50,751 nt of DNA, from contig JAHEJL010000011.1 of assembly GCA_024638885.1 (NCBI GenBank), forward strand, positions 1-50,751. Direction: 5' to 3'. The translations under genes and the position numbers were made by a program. The stretch's first letter is position 1, and the number at the start of each line of letters is the position of its first letter. Source of the stretch: Coraliomargarita sp. (GTDB taxonomy: Bacteria > Verrucomicrobiota > Verrucomicrobiia > Opitutales > UBA953). Shown piece after piece: positions 35,486 to 43,519 of the stretch. Below the pieces are notes generated by a model. The model saw only the letters and a list, made by a program, of their open reading frames with translations, was not told where the DNA came from and did no database searches.

Positions 35486-36240
35486 AGACCACGTGCCTGC
35501 TCTGCGCCCTCGGCGCCTTCGCTTTCGCCCAGGAAGCCCCCGCGCCCTCCTTCGTCGAAGGCGTCCGCGGCGTCCGTCAGGAAGGTTCCGGCAAGGTGAA
35601 GGAGATCGATCCCGCCGCCAAGAACGTCGCGCCGACCACGGTGCAGGGCGTCGACAAGGTCGACGGCGTGAAGACCGTCGGCGCCGCCAAGCCCGTGCAG
35701 CAGACGCCGCCGCCCGCCTCGGTCACCGAAGGCGCCAAGCCCGTCGAAGGCGCGGGTACGAAGGCCACGCCGCCGCCTCCGCCGACCAAAGGCCTCGTCG
35801 GGGCCGAAGGCGTGAAATCTCCCGAAGGCGTCAAAGGCCCCGGGACCAAGGCGACCCCGCCGCCCCCGCCCGCCAAGGGGCTCGAAGGGGTGAAAGGCGT
35901 CAAGCCGCCGGAAGCCGTGAAGGGCGCCGGTACGAAGGCCACGCCGCCCCCGCCCGCGCCCAAAGGGCTCGCCGGCGTCAAGGGCGTCAAGCCGCCCGAA
36001 GGGGTGAAGCCCGCCGCCGGCGGCATCAAGCCGGTCGAAGGCGTGACCGGCATCGGCGCCGGCAAGCAGCAGAACCTCGAAGCCGCGCTCCAGGTGAAGC
36101 CGGCCGGCAAGCCCGAGCCGAAGAAGGCCAAGGCCGCCGCCGCGCTCCTCGGCGGCCCTGAGCCGAAGGGCAAGCCCGAGAAGCCCGACGACCGCAAGCT
36201 CTTCGAAGAGAACAAGAAGATTCCCGACAACGGTTCCTGA
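35482..36240 (+). CDS. Exported Pro/Gly/Lys-rich repetitive protein
   Basis: 252 residues from the ATG at 35482 (ATGA overlap with the previous stop). It starts with a signal peptide (MKTTCLLCALGAFAFAQ). Residues 92-177 hold three ~29-residue repeats of pattern GTKATPPPPPxKGLxGVKGV then KPPEGVK, followed by degenerate continuations to about 190. The chain then becomes Lys/Ala/Pro-rich and ends KLFEENKKIPDNGS. No fold is expected for most of it; it may be a periplasmic spacer or cell-wall-associated linker. I do not recognise a homologue. Its place between the TPR-like and the 1178-residue gene says it is part of the Bat-type machinery. Confidence 0.65.
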   Translation: MKTTCLLCALGAFAFAQEAPAPSFVEGVRGVRQEGSGKVKEIDPAAKNVAPTTVQGVDKVDGVKTVGAAKPVQQTPPPASVTEGAKPVEGAGTKATPPPPPTKGLVGAEGVKSPEGVKGPGTKATPPPPPAKGLEGVKGVKPPEAVKGAGTKATPPPPAPKGLAGVKGVKPPEGVKPAAGGIKPVEGVTGIGAGKQQNLEAALQVKPAGKPEPKKAKAAAALLGGPEPKGKPEKPDDRKLFEENKKIPDNGS

Positions 36241-36266
36241 TCCACCCCTTTACCAAATAAAAGACC

Positions 36267-39200
36267 ATGAGACTCCTCCGTCCGTTCCTCTGCGCCGCCC
36301 TGGCGTGCGCCGCGACGCTTTCCGCCCAGCAGGCCGCGCCGCTCGACGCCAAGACGCAGCAGCAGTATGAGCGACTGCTCCGCCATCGTTACTCGCGCGA
36401 CCTCACCGAGGTCTTCGCCGCGATGGAGAAGTCGGCCAAGCCCGACGCCCGCGCGACCGCCGACACGCGTTTCCTTTCCGCCTTCCGCCTCGGCGACTGG
36501 GCGCAGGTCCGCGCCGAGCTCGCCGCGCTGCCGCCCGAACTCGGCCGCGGCATCTACGACAAGATGCTTTCCGACCTCGCCGAGCGCCCGAAGAACGGCG
36601 TCCGCCTCGAGGACATCTTCGCCCTCGCCGACGCCGGCCCGGGCGAGCTGACCGACCTCGAACTGCGCAAGCTCGGCCAGATGCTCGGCCAGGTCGTCGC
36701 CCCGAACGAAAGCTTCTGGATCGCCGACCGCCTGACGCGCGGCACCGAGAAGCTCGGCGGCAAGGATCCCGCCCGTCGCCTCGCCGCGGGCCGTGTCCTG
36801 CTCGCCGGCGGCTTCCGCGACCTCGCCAAGGCCTACCTGCCCGACGGCGCCGACCTCGACAAGGTGGCCGACGAAAGCCTCCGCCAGGAGATCGCCGCCT
36901 TCCTCGCCGCCGAACAGGCGACCGAGCTCGCCCAGCGCGACCAGATCTCCCGCATCTGGAACGACAACGTCGCGATCCTGCGTTCCGAGAAGAAGGTCAA
37001 CGACTGGGAGAAGAGCAAGGCCGCCGGTGAGATGCTCCGCGTGCTCACGCAGGTCTCGCCCGCCGTGCTCAGCGGCACCTTCGCCGAGCTGATGAAGTCC
37101 CAGCCGGACGCCGCCCTCAAGATCGTCGGCGGCCTGTCCCGCAAGATCCAGAACGAGACGCACGCGGCCGCCGCGCAGCGCATCGACAACCTCCGCGCCC
37201 AGACCGTCCTCGCCAACCTCATCGCCGAGAACGTCGACGCCGGCGCCGAGCCGTGGAAGCAGATCCTCACCCTCATGGCCGAGTCGTGGATGACCGAGGT
37301 CGAGAATTCCTTCAGCCGCCAGGCCGGCGTGCCCCGTCGCGGCGGCAGCGGCCGTAACGGCTCCAGCGAGATCGACCCCGAGGAGATGCTCCAGCTCGCC
37401 CCCGCGGGCAAGTGGCAGGCGGCCCTGCCGGCCGACCTGCGCGACCGTTTCGACGCCAGCCTCGCCCGCGCCATCATCGTGAGCGCCAACTTCGAGCTGG
37501 CGGCCGACCGCATCGTCGAGCTCGCCCGCCGTCATCCCGCGGCCGGCGTCGCGCTCGCCGAGGACTTCCTGCTCGCCTGGGGCCAGGCCCATAACCCGCA
37601 GCTCCCCCCGGAACTGCGCGCCCGCTACGGCCTGCCGGAGGACGCCCGCATCCCGATCACCCCGGTGATGATGGAGCGCAACATCGACAGCCTCGCCCGC
37701 ATGATGGAGCTGTTCCGCAAGGCCGGCGTGGCGCCGCGCGACCAGGGCAAGGTCGTCAACGCCTTCGACCTCGCCTACAGCAACGCCGAAGCCTACCGCG
37801 ACACGCACATCGAGCGCGTCTTCGGCCCGACGGCGAAGATGGACGAGCAGCTCTTCTTCCTGCTGACGCAGAAGATGCATGCGAACCTCGGCGACCGCTG
37901 GCGCCGCGCCGACATCCAGCGCGGCAGCCTGACCCGCCGCAACGAAGCCCAGACCTACGCGATGGCCGAAGCCGGCTACGCCTCCTTGCTCAAGATGATC
38001 GACGAATGGCAGGCCGGCCGCCCGGATGCCTACAAGGCCTTGCTGCTCGGCGCGGTCGTGCTCAACGACTGGGCCGACTTCGAGAGCTTCCAGGACCTCG
38101 CGCCGACCGAGCCCGCCAAGCGGCTGGTCGCCGCGAAGGAGCGGACCTTGCAGTCGCAGGACTACTTCCAGCGCGCCGCCGAGGCCTATGGCCGCCAGGT
38201 CGTCCGCCTGCAGCCCAACGAGTATTCCATCGAGCCTTACCTCAGCTGGTTCAACGCCGTGCTCGGCATCGGCAGCAACGGCCAGGTCAACCTCGGCAAG
38301 GCCATGAACCGCGCGGCCCTCGGCCGGATCCGCGCCGCGATCCTCGCGCTGCCGGGCAAGCTCGCCCCGACCCACATGGGCCAGCTCGCCAAGACGCTTA
38401 ACGCCCGCCTCAACGACACGAACAACCCGATGCACGAGGACCTCAAGTACCGCTACCTCGCCAGCACCCTCGTCGTCACCAAGGACGACCCGTTCTCCCT
38501 CGGCCTGAAGAAGCGCTCGGACTACCTCGACGAACTCCTGAGCGAGATCCGCGTCCAGACCCGCGTGGACGGCCCGAACACCGTCGGCGCCAACCAGGAG
38601 TTCGGCATCGTCGTCAGCGTCGTGCACACCGAGGCCATGGGCCGCGTGGCCCGCTTCGGCCAATACCTCAGCAACGACGCCCTCGCCGTCGCCGCCCGTT
38701 CCAAGCGCCGCGGCCCGCAGGTCGCCAAGGGTCCGGATCCGCAAGGCCCGCGCGACGAGTTCGAGCAGAAGCTCACCGAAGCCCTGTCGCCGTTCTTCGA
38801 GATCCGTTCGGTCACCTTCGCCGCGCCCGACGTGAAGGCCCGTCCGACCAGCCGTCCCGGCTGGGAAGAGACGACGCTCGCCTACGTGCTCGTGCGCGCG
38901 AAGGACGCCAGCGTCGACAAGATCCCGCCGGTGCAGATGGAGCTCCGCTTCATCGACCTGAGCGGACCCGTGACGATCCCGGCTTCCTCCGCCGAGACCT
39001 TGCTCAAGGTCGCCGCCGGCAAGCCGACCCCGCGTCCGGCCGACAAGGTCGAGGTCACGCAGACGCTCGATACCCGCCAGTTCGCGATCAACGGCTCCCT
39101 GAGCCTCGAGGTCGCCGCCACCGCCTCGGGCCTCGTCCCTGATCTCGCCGACCTCCTGGACCTCGCGCCGCTGACCGCCGTGGCGAAGGTCCGTCAGGTC

Positions 39201-39803
39201 ACCGCCATCGACCCGCTGATGGTCAAGGAACTCAACACCTGGGGCGACAAGGTCGCGCCGCGCTCCGAACGTCGCTGGTCCATCACCTTGGACGGCGACG
39301 CCATCCGCGCGGCCGACAAGGCCACCGACGTGCCGTTCCCGACGGTCAAGGCCGCGAGCACCAGCACCGTCTGGCGGACCTATCAGGACATCGACCCGGT
39401 CGTGCTGACCAAGGGTTCCGTGCTCCTCGACCGCGTCAAGACCGCCGCCGGCGCCGGTTATGTCCCGCCGGCCGCCGCCGACTACTCCGCTTACCTCTAT
39501 GCGGGCCTCGCCGCCGCGGCGGCCTTCGTGGGCTGGCTGATCTTCCGCAAGCGCGGCACCGGTCCGCGCCCGCCGCGCGCCCGCGACGTGTTCAAGCTGC
39601 CCGCCAAGATCGACGGCTTCGCCGTGGTCGCCTTGCTGCGCAAGCTCGGCGCCAGCCCGCTGGTGAAGTTCAACGCCGCGCAGCAGGCGGAGCTCGGGCA
39701 GGACATCGAGCGCGTGCAGGCCGGCTGCTTCGGCGGCGCGCCCACGCTCACCGAGGCCGACCTCAAGGCCCTCGCCGAAAAATGGCTCCGCCAGCTCCGC
39801 TGA
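36267..39803 (+). CDS. 1178-residue membrane-anchored protein at the BatD position
   Basis: Signal peptide (MRLLRPFLCAALACAATLSAQ), a very long helical region to about residue 760 (repeats of TPR/HEAT character, with a Gly/Arg/Ser-rich break near 355-370), beta-rich sections (about 765-1060, for example WEETTLAYVLVRAKDASVD and VPPVQMELRFIDL-like strands), one membrane segment (about 1075-1096) and a ~85-residue cytoplasmic tail with FNAAQQAELGQDIERVQAG. The overall plan (large periplasmic part, one C-terminal span, short helical cytoplasmic tail) and position before MoxR resemble BatD, but the length is about twice the usual and I see no specific BatD signature. Probably a scaffold of the vWA/MoxR system. 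Confidence 0.65.
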   Translation: MRLLRPFLCAALACAATLSAQQAAPLDAKTQQQYERLLRHRYSRDLTEVFAAMEKSAKPDARATADTRFLSAFRLGDWAQVRAELAALPPELGRGIYDKMLSDLAERPKNGVRLEDIFALADAGPGELTDLELRKLGQMLGQVVAPNESFWIADRLTRGTEKLGGKDPARRLAAGRVLLAGGFRDLAKAYLPDGADLDKVADESLRQEIAAFLAAEQATELAQRDQISRIWNDNVAILRSEKKVNDWEKSKAAGEMLRVLTQVSPAVLSGTFAELMKSQPDAALKIVGGLSRKIQNETHAAAAQRIDNLRAQTVLANLIAENVDAGAEPWKQILTLMAESWMTEVENSFSRQAGVPRRGGSGRNGSSEIDPEEMLQLAPAGKWQAALPADLRDRFDASLARAIIVSANFELAADRIVELARRHPAAGVALAEDFLLAWGQAHNPQLPPELRARYGLPEDARIPITPVMMERNIDSLARMMELFRKAGVAPRDQGKVVNAFDLAYSNAEAYRDTHIERVFGPTAKMDEQLFFLLTQKMHANLGDRWRRADIQRGSLTRRNEAQTYAMAEAGYASLLKMIDEWQAGRPDAYKALLLGAVVLNDWADFESFQDLAPTEPAKRLVAAKERTLQSQDYFQRAAEAYGRQVVRLQPNEYSIEPYLSWFNAVLGIGSNGQVNLGKAMNRAALGRIRAAILALPGKLAPTHMGQLAKTLNARLNDTNNPMHEDLKYRYLASTLVVTKDDPFSLGLKKRSDYLDELLSEIRVQTRVDGPNTVGANQEFGIVVSVVHTEAMGRVARFGQYLSNDALAVAARSKRRGPQVAKGPDPQGPRDEFEQKLTEALSPFFEIRSVTFAAPDVKARPTSRPGWEETTLAYVLVRAKDASVDKIPPVQMELRFIDLSGPVTIPASSAETLLKVAAGKPTPRPADKVEVTQTLDTRQFAINGSLSLEVAATASGLVPDLADLLDLAPLTAVAKVRQVTAIDPLMVKELNTWGDKVAPRSERRWSITLDGDAIRAADKATDVPFPTVKAASTSTVWRTYQDIDPVVLTKGSVLLDRVKTAAGAGYVPPAAADYSAYLYAGLAAAAAFVGWLIFRKRGTGPRPPRARDVFKLPAKIDGFAVVALLRKLGASPLVKFNAAQQAELGQDIERVQAGCFGGAPTLTEADLKALAEKWLRQLR

Positions 39804-39842
39804 ACGACCCTTTCCGACCCTAACCCTTATCCTCCTTAAAAT

Positions 39843-40838
39843 ATGAGCAACCATCCCAACCCCGCGGCCGTGCAGGCCGCCCATCAGTTCGTCGGCGACG
39901 TCCGCACGCGCGTCGGCAAGGTCGTCGTCGGCCAGGACGTGGTCGTCGAGCGCGTCATGATCGCGCTCCTCACCGGCGGCCACCTGCTGCTGCAGGGCAT
40001 GCCCGGACTCGCCAAGACGCTCCTCGTGAACACCGTCGCGAAGGCCATCGCCCTGGACTTCCGCCGCATCCAGTTCACGGTCGACATGCTGCCGTCCGAC
40101 ATCGTCGGCTCGGAAGTCGTCGACCAGAAGACCGGCGAGTTCCGCATCCACCGCGGCCCGGTCTTCACGAACCTGCTTCTCGCGGACGAGATCAACCGCG
40201 CCGCGCCGAAGGTGCAGGGCGCGATGCTCGAGGCGATGCAGGAGCGCAAGGTCACCCTGGGCGGCCAGACCATGCGCCTGCCGACCCCGTTCCTGGTCAT
40301 CGCGACGCAGAATCCCGTCGAACAGTCGGGCACCTTCGAGCTGCCGGAAGCCCAGCTCGACCGTTTCATGCTCCTCCATCGCCTCGGCTACCCGGGTCGC
40401 GACGAGGAGCAGGACATCCTCCAGCGCCAGCTCGGCATGGGCCTGCGCAAGGAAGAGGGCGGGGCGGTCCCGAAGACGGCCTTCGACATGATCGACGATG
40501 CGCCCGTCGGCACCAAGGCCGACCTCGTCGCCGCGATGGAGGCCGTCCAAGGCGTCCATGTGAGCGAGGTCTTCCTCCGCCACTCCGTCGAACTCGTCCG
40601 CCGCACCCGTGAATCCAAGGACCTCGACTTCGGCTGCAGCCCGCGCGCGGGCCTGGCCCTCGTCAACGCCGCCCGCGCCCGCGCGGTCATCCGCGGCCGC
40701 GACTACGTCACCCCGGAAGATCTCTTCGACCTCGCCGAGGACGTCGTCCTGCACCGTATCCGCGTGAGCTACGAAGCCGCGGCCGCCGGGCAGACGAACG
40801 CCAAGGTGCTGGAGTCCATCCTCGCCGGCCTGGGCTGA
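39843..40838 (+). CDS. MoxR-family AAA+ ATPase
   Basis: 331 residues. Walker A GMPGLAKT (52-59), Walker B LLLADEIN (111-118), sensor 1 within ATQNPVEQSGTFELPEAQLDRF (the LDRF arginine-finger region), and sensor 2 in CSPRAGLALVNAARARA. The C-terminal helical lid is typical. MoxR ATPases act as chaperone-like partners of vWA proteins in membrane or periplasmic protein maturation, and this one is followed 4 nt later by a DUF58 gene, the standard pairing. It starts in a gap of only 39 nt after the previous gene. Confidence 0.93.
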   Translation: MSNHPNPAAVQAAHQFVGDVRTRVGKVVVGQDVVVERVMIALLTGGHLLLQGMPGLAKTLLVNTVAKAIALDFRRIQFTVDMLPSDIVGSEVVDQKTGEFRIHRGPVFTNLLLADEINRAAPKVQGAMLEAMQERKVTLGGQTMRLPTPFLVIATQNPVEQSGTFELPEAQLDRFMLLHRLGYPGRDEEQDILQRQLGMGLRKEEGGAVPKTAFDMIDDAPVGTKADLVAAMEAVQGVHVSEVFLRHSVELVRRTRESKDLDFGCSPRAGLALVNAARARAVIRGRDYVTPEDLFDLAEDVVLHRIRVSYEAAAAGQTNAKVLESILAGLG

Positions 40839-40842
40839 ACCG

Positions 40843-41706
40843 ATGCTGCGTCCGCGGACATTGCCTCACGATCCGGTCGACAGCCGGCAGTTCGAAGTCG
40901 CCGTCCGGCGCCTCGCGAACAGCCTGGACTTCGGCCAGCGTGATTCCGTGTTCCACGGCGCCGGCCTGGAGTTCGTCCAGTCGCGTCCGTATGTCGCCGG
41001 CGACGCCGTGAAGTTCATCGACTGGAAGGTCTCGGCCCGGCTCGGGAAGCTCTACGTGAAGGAATTCCGCGAGACCAAGCAGATCCCGCTCTACCTCCTC
41101 CTCGATACGTCCGCTTCCATGTGCGTGTCGTCGCAGCCCCTGAGCAAGTATGCTTGGGCCGTGCGCATCGCCACCGGCATCGGGCTCGCCGCCCAGAGTT
41201 CGGTCACGCCCGTCGGCCTCCTCGGTTGCGGGGCCCGCGAGCTGCACGTCCGTCCGACCCTTTCGCGCAACATCGTGATGGAGTGGGCGCATCAGCTGCG
41301 ACAGCACGACTTCGCGGAGCAGACCTCGCTGGCCGTCCGCGCCCGCGAGCTGGCGCCGTCCCTTGCCAAGCGGACGACCGTCATCGTCCTGAGCGACCTG
41401 CATGACGCGGACGCCATCCCCGCCTTGCAGGTGCTGGCGCAGCGCCATGACTGCATCGTGCTCCACCTCCAGGATCCGGCCGAACTGGGTCTGCGCGGCG
41501 CGGGGATCATCCGCGGCGTCGAGGCCGAGTCCGGCCGCGGCTTCGTCGGCTTCGGCGGTCGCCGCCAGGTCGACACCGCAGGCTGGAAGGCCGAGCTCAG
41601 CCGCTTCGGCATCGATTACCTGCCGCTGCGCACCGACGAGCCGATCCTCGGCAAGCTGACCTATTTCCTCAAGAACCGCGGCTTCGCTAGCCGGGCCGCC
41701 CGCTGA
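40843..41706 (+). CDS. DUF58 protein with vWA-like domain
   Basis: 287 residues. N-terminal DUF58 signature: GLEFVQSRPYVAGDAVKFIDWKVSAR, with the conserved D-x-x-K-x-I-D-W-K core at about 54-62. An embedded vWA-like fold has LLLDTSASM (D88, S90, S92) and ends FLKNRGFASRAAR. Soluble or peripheral, partner of MoxR. The next gene starts 2 nt after its stop. Confidence 0.9.
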   Translation: MLRPRTLPHDPVDSRQFEVAVRRLANSLDFGQRDSVFHGAGLEFVQSRPYVAGDAVKFIDWKVSARLGKLYVKEFRETKQIPLYLLLDTSASMCVSSQPLSKYAWAVRIATGIGLAAQSSVTPVGLLGCGARELHVRPTLSRNIVMEWAHQLRQHDFAEQTSLAVRARELAPSLAKRTTVIVLSDLHDADAIPALQVLAQRHDCIVLHLQDPAELGLRGAGIIRGVEAESGRGFVGFGGRRQVDTAGWKAELSRFGIDYLPLRTDEPILGKLTYFLKNRGFASRAAR

Positions 41707-41708
41707 CC

Positions 41709-42539
41709 ATGGCCGCCCCGAAGACATCCCTCCGCGTCTGGCTCCTCCGGGGCCTGGCCGTGCTGGCGGTCCTCGTGGCCGGCTGGTGGTGCCTGCAGCA
41801 GGACGACAACCTCAAGGTGCCGCTCGGCGTCGAGCAGGCCGCGATCATCACTTACAGCGGCCCCGGGCTCGTCGTGAAGCCGTTCCGCTATGGCGTGGCG
41901 GTGAACGTGCGCATCGCCCAGGTCACCGAGCGGCCAGGCGCGAAGGTCTATGACGTGCGCTACCTCGTGAACCGGGAGGGCGAGCATGACCTGACCCAGT
42001 ATCTCATGGCCGACGACGGTTCGACCCTGAGCGGCCTGCCTTCGTTCAAGATCCAGGGCGACCCCAAGCTTTCCAAGGAGCTCGAAGCCCGCGTGAAGGA
42101 GACCGAACCGATCGGCGTCGAAGTGTGGGGACATTATCACGCCACGCTCTGGGGTCTCTTCGTCTTCTGGATCGGCTGGCTCCTCTTGCTGATCTTCTGG
42201 CGTCGACCTCGCAAGCCCGCGCCCGTGCCGGTCCGGCCGCCGCTCACCGTCGCGGAACAGCTCAAGGCCCTGTTGGCTGAGCTCGAGCAGGGCGGGCTCA
42301 GCGCGGAGCAGAAGGCCCGGCTCGAGATGCTCCTGCTGCGTTGCTGGCGCGAAGGCCTCGTGCCGGCCGACGCGCCCATGGCCGAAGTCCTGGCCGCCAT
42401 CGCCCGCGGAGAGCGCACCGGGGCGGCCTTGGGGCAGCTCCAGCGTTGGCTGCACCGTCCCGGCTCCGGCATCGCCGACGCCGAGATCGCCGCGATCATC
42501 CGACAGCATCTCACGGCCTCCGCGGCCGTCCGCCCATGA
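41709..42539 (+). CDS. Membrane protein of the Bat cluster, DUF4381-like
   Basis: 276 residues, two membrane spans (about 10-28 and 143-162), a periplasmic beta-rich domain between them (VVKPFRYGVAVNVRIAQV, YDVRYLVNREGEHDL, VEVWGHYHATLWG) and a cytoplasmic helical tail (LTVAEQLKALLAELEQGGLSA; RLEMLLLRCWREGLVPADAP). The position between DUF58 and a second vWA gene, and this topology, fit the DUF4381 proteins of MoxR operons, but I call it DUF4381-like only by context and topology. Confidence 0.65.
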   Translation: MAAPKTSLRVWLLRGLAVLAVLVAGWWCLQQDDNLKVPLGVEQAAIITYSGPGLVVKPFRYGVAVNVRIAQVTERPGAKVYDVRYLVNREGEHDLTQYLMADDGSTLSGLPSFKIQGDPKLSKELEARVKETEPIGVEVWGHYHATLWGLFVFWIGWLLLLIFWRRPRKPAPVPVRPPLTVAEQLKALLAELEQGGLSAEQKARLEMLLLRCWREGLVPADAPMAEVLAAIARGERTGAALGQLQRWLHRPGSGIADAEIAAIIRQHLTASAAVRP

Positions 42540-43468
42540 CCTTCCTGCACCCCCAATGGCTGGCGCTGCTGGCCCTGCCGGTCATCCTGGCCTTCTGGGA
42601 GTGGGTCCGCCCCGGTCAGCCCCTCGCGATGCCTTACGACGGCGGCCAAGGCCGTCGCGGCTGGTTCCTGCGGTGCCTCGTCCTCCTCGCCAACTGCCTG
42701 CCGGCCGGCCTCCTCGCCGTCGCCATCCTGTTCCTCGCTCACCCGATCACGTTCCAGCCGCCGGAGGTCGAACGCCAGCTGACCAACATCCAGGTCGTGC
42801 TCGATACCTCGGGGAGCATGCGTGGGGCGCATGGCGACCAGGGCAAGGGCAAGCACAGCCGGTTCGACTCCGCCATGGAGTCGCTCGAGAAGTTCCTGCA
42901 CCACCGCAAGGGCGACGCCTTCGGCCTGACCATCTTCTCGCGCAACTTCATCCACTGGGTGCCCCTGACGCTGGACACCGAGACCATCATGCTCTCGCGT
43001 CCGTTCATCGCGCCCAATGTGCTGCCCGACGAGCTCTGGGGCGGCACCTTCATCGGCAACGCCCTCTACGGGGCTTCGGCGCACCTCGCCGAGCGGCCGG
43101 TCGGCGACCGCATGATCATCCTGCTCACCGACGGCGAAAGCCCGGACATCAAGTCGCCCAAGGACGTCGCGATCGTCGCCGACCTCAAGGCCAAGGGCGT
43201 CCTCGTCTTCGCGGTCTTCCTGACCAACGACCCCGTCGACCCCGGCCTCATCAACATCTGCCGCTCGACCGGCGGCGAGGCCTTCAACGCCGTCACCCCC
43301 GAGGCGCTCAACGCCGTCTTCAAGCGGATCGACGAGATGAAGAAGGTCGTCGTGCTCGAGAAGAAGCCGCGGGCCGCCGATTATTACGACCCGCTGTTCC
43401 TGCCGGCGCTGGGCCTGCTCGCCGCCGCCGTCCTGGCCCTGTTCGGCCTCCGCTTCACGCCTTGGTAA
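42536..43468 (+). CDS. vWA-domain membrane protein (BatA-like)
   Basis: 310 residues from the ATG at 42536, overlapping the previous stop by 4 nt; the longer frame from 42341 is only an overlap. The N-terminal MTFLHPQWLALLALPVIL is the BatA/BatB F-x-x-P-x-W-L type leader. A second span lies around 45-68. The vWA MIDAS is DTSGS (D90, S92, S94), and TDGESPDIKSPKDV and a C-terminal span (about 288-306) follow. It closes the operon; a hairpin follows 6 nt after the stop. Confidence 0.88.
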   Translation: MTFLHPQWLALLALPVILAFWEWVRPGQPLAMPYDGGQGRRGWFLRCLVLLANCLPAGLLAVAILFLAHPITFQPPEVERQLTNIQVVLDTSGSMRGAHGDQGKGKHSRFDSAMESLEKFLHHRKGDAFGLTIFSRNFIHWVPLTLDTETIMLSRPFIAPNVLPDELWGGTFIGNALYGASAHLAERPVGDRMIILLTDGESPDIKSPKDVAIVADLKAKGVLVFAVFLTNDPVDPGLINICRSTGGEAFNAVTPEALNAVFKRIDEMKKVVVLEKKPRAADYYDPLFLPALGLLAAAVLALFGLRFTPW

Positions 43469-43474
43469 AACAAG

Positions 43475-43498
43475 AAGGCCGCCCGGTTGGGCGGCCTT
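43475..43498. terminator. Bidirectional hairpin terminator
   Basis: AAGGCCGCCC / GGGCGGCCTT with a 4-nt loop (GGTT on the plus strand), between the convergent Bat operon and autotransporter gene. On the minus strand CTTGTTTTACC follows, giving a U-rich tract; on the plus strand there is only CGTCC, so termination is likely stronger for the minus-strand gene. Confidence 0.75.
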
Positions 43499-43519
43499 CG
43501 TCCTGGCTGGTCGGGCTGC

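Noticed and set aside
35577..40754. A 1725-codon open frame antisense to four Bat-operon genes
   Set aside because: It runs opposite several well-supported genes with family motifs, and its composition (Glu/Arg/Gly/Ala/Val-rich) is the reverse-strand signature of GC-rich coding DNA. No start, motif or conserved feature supports it.
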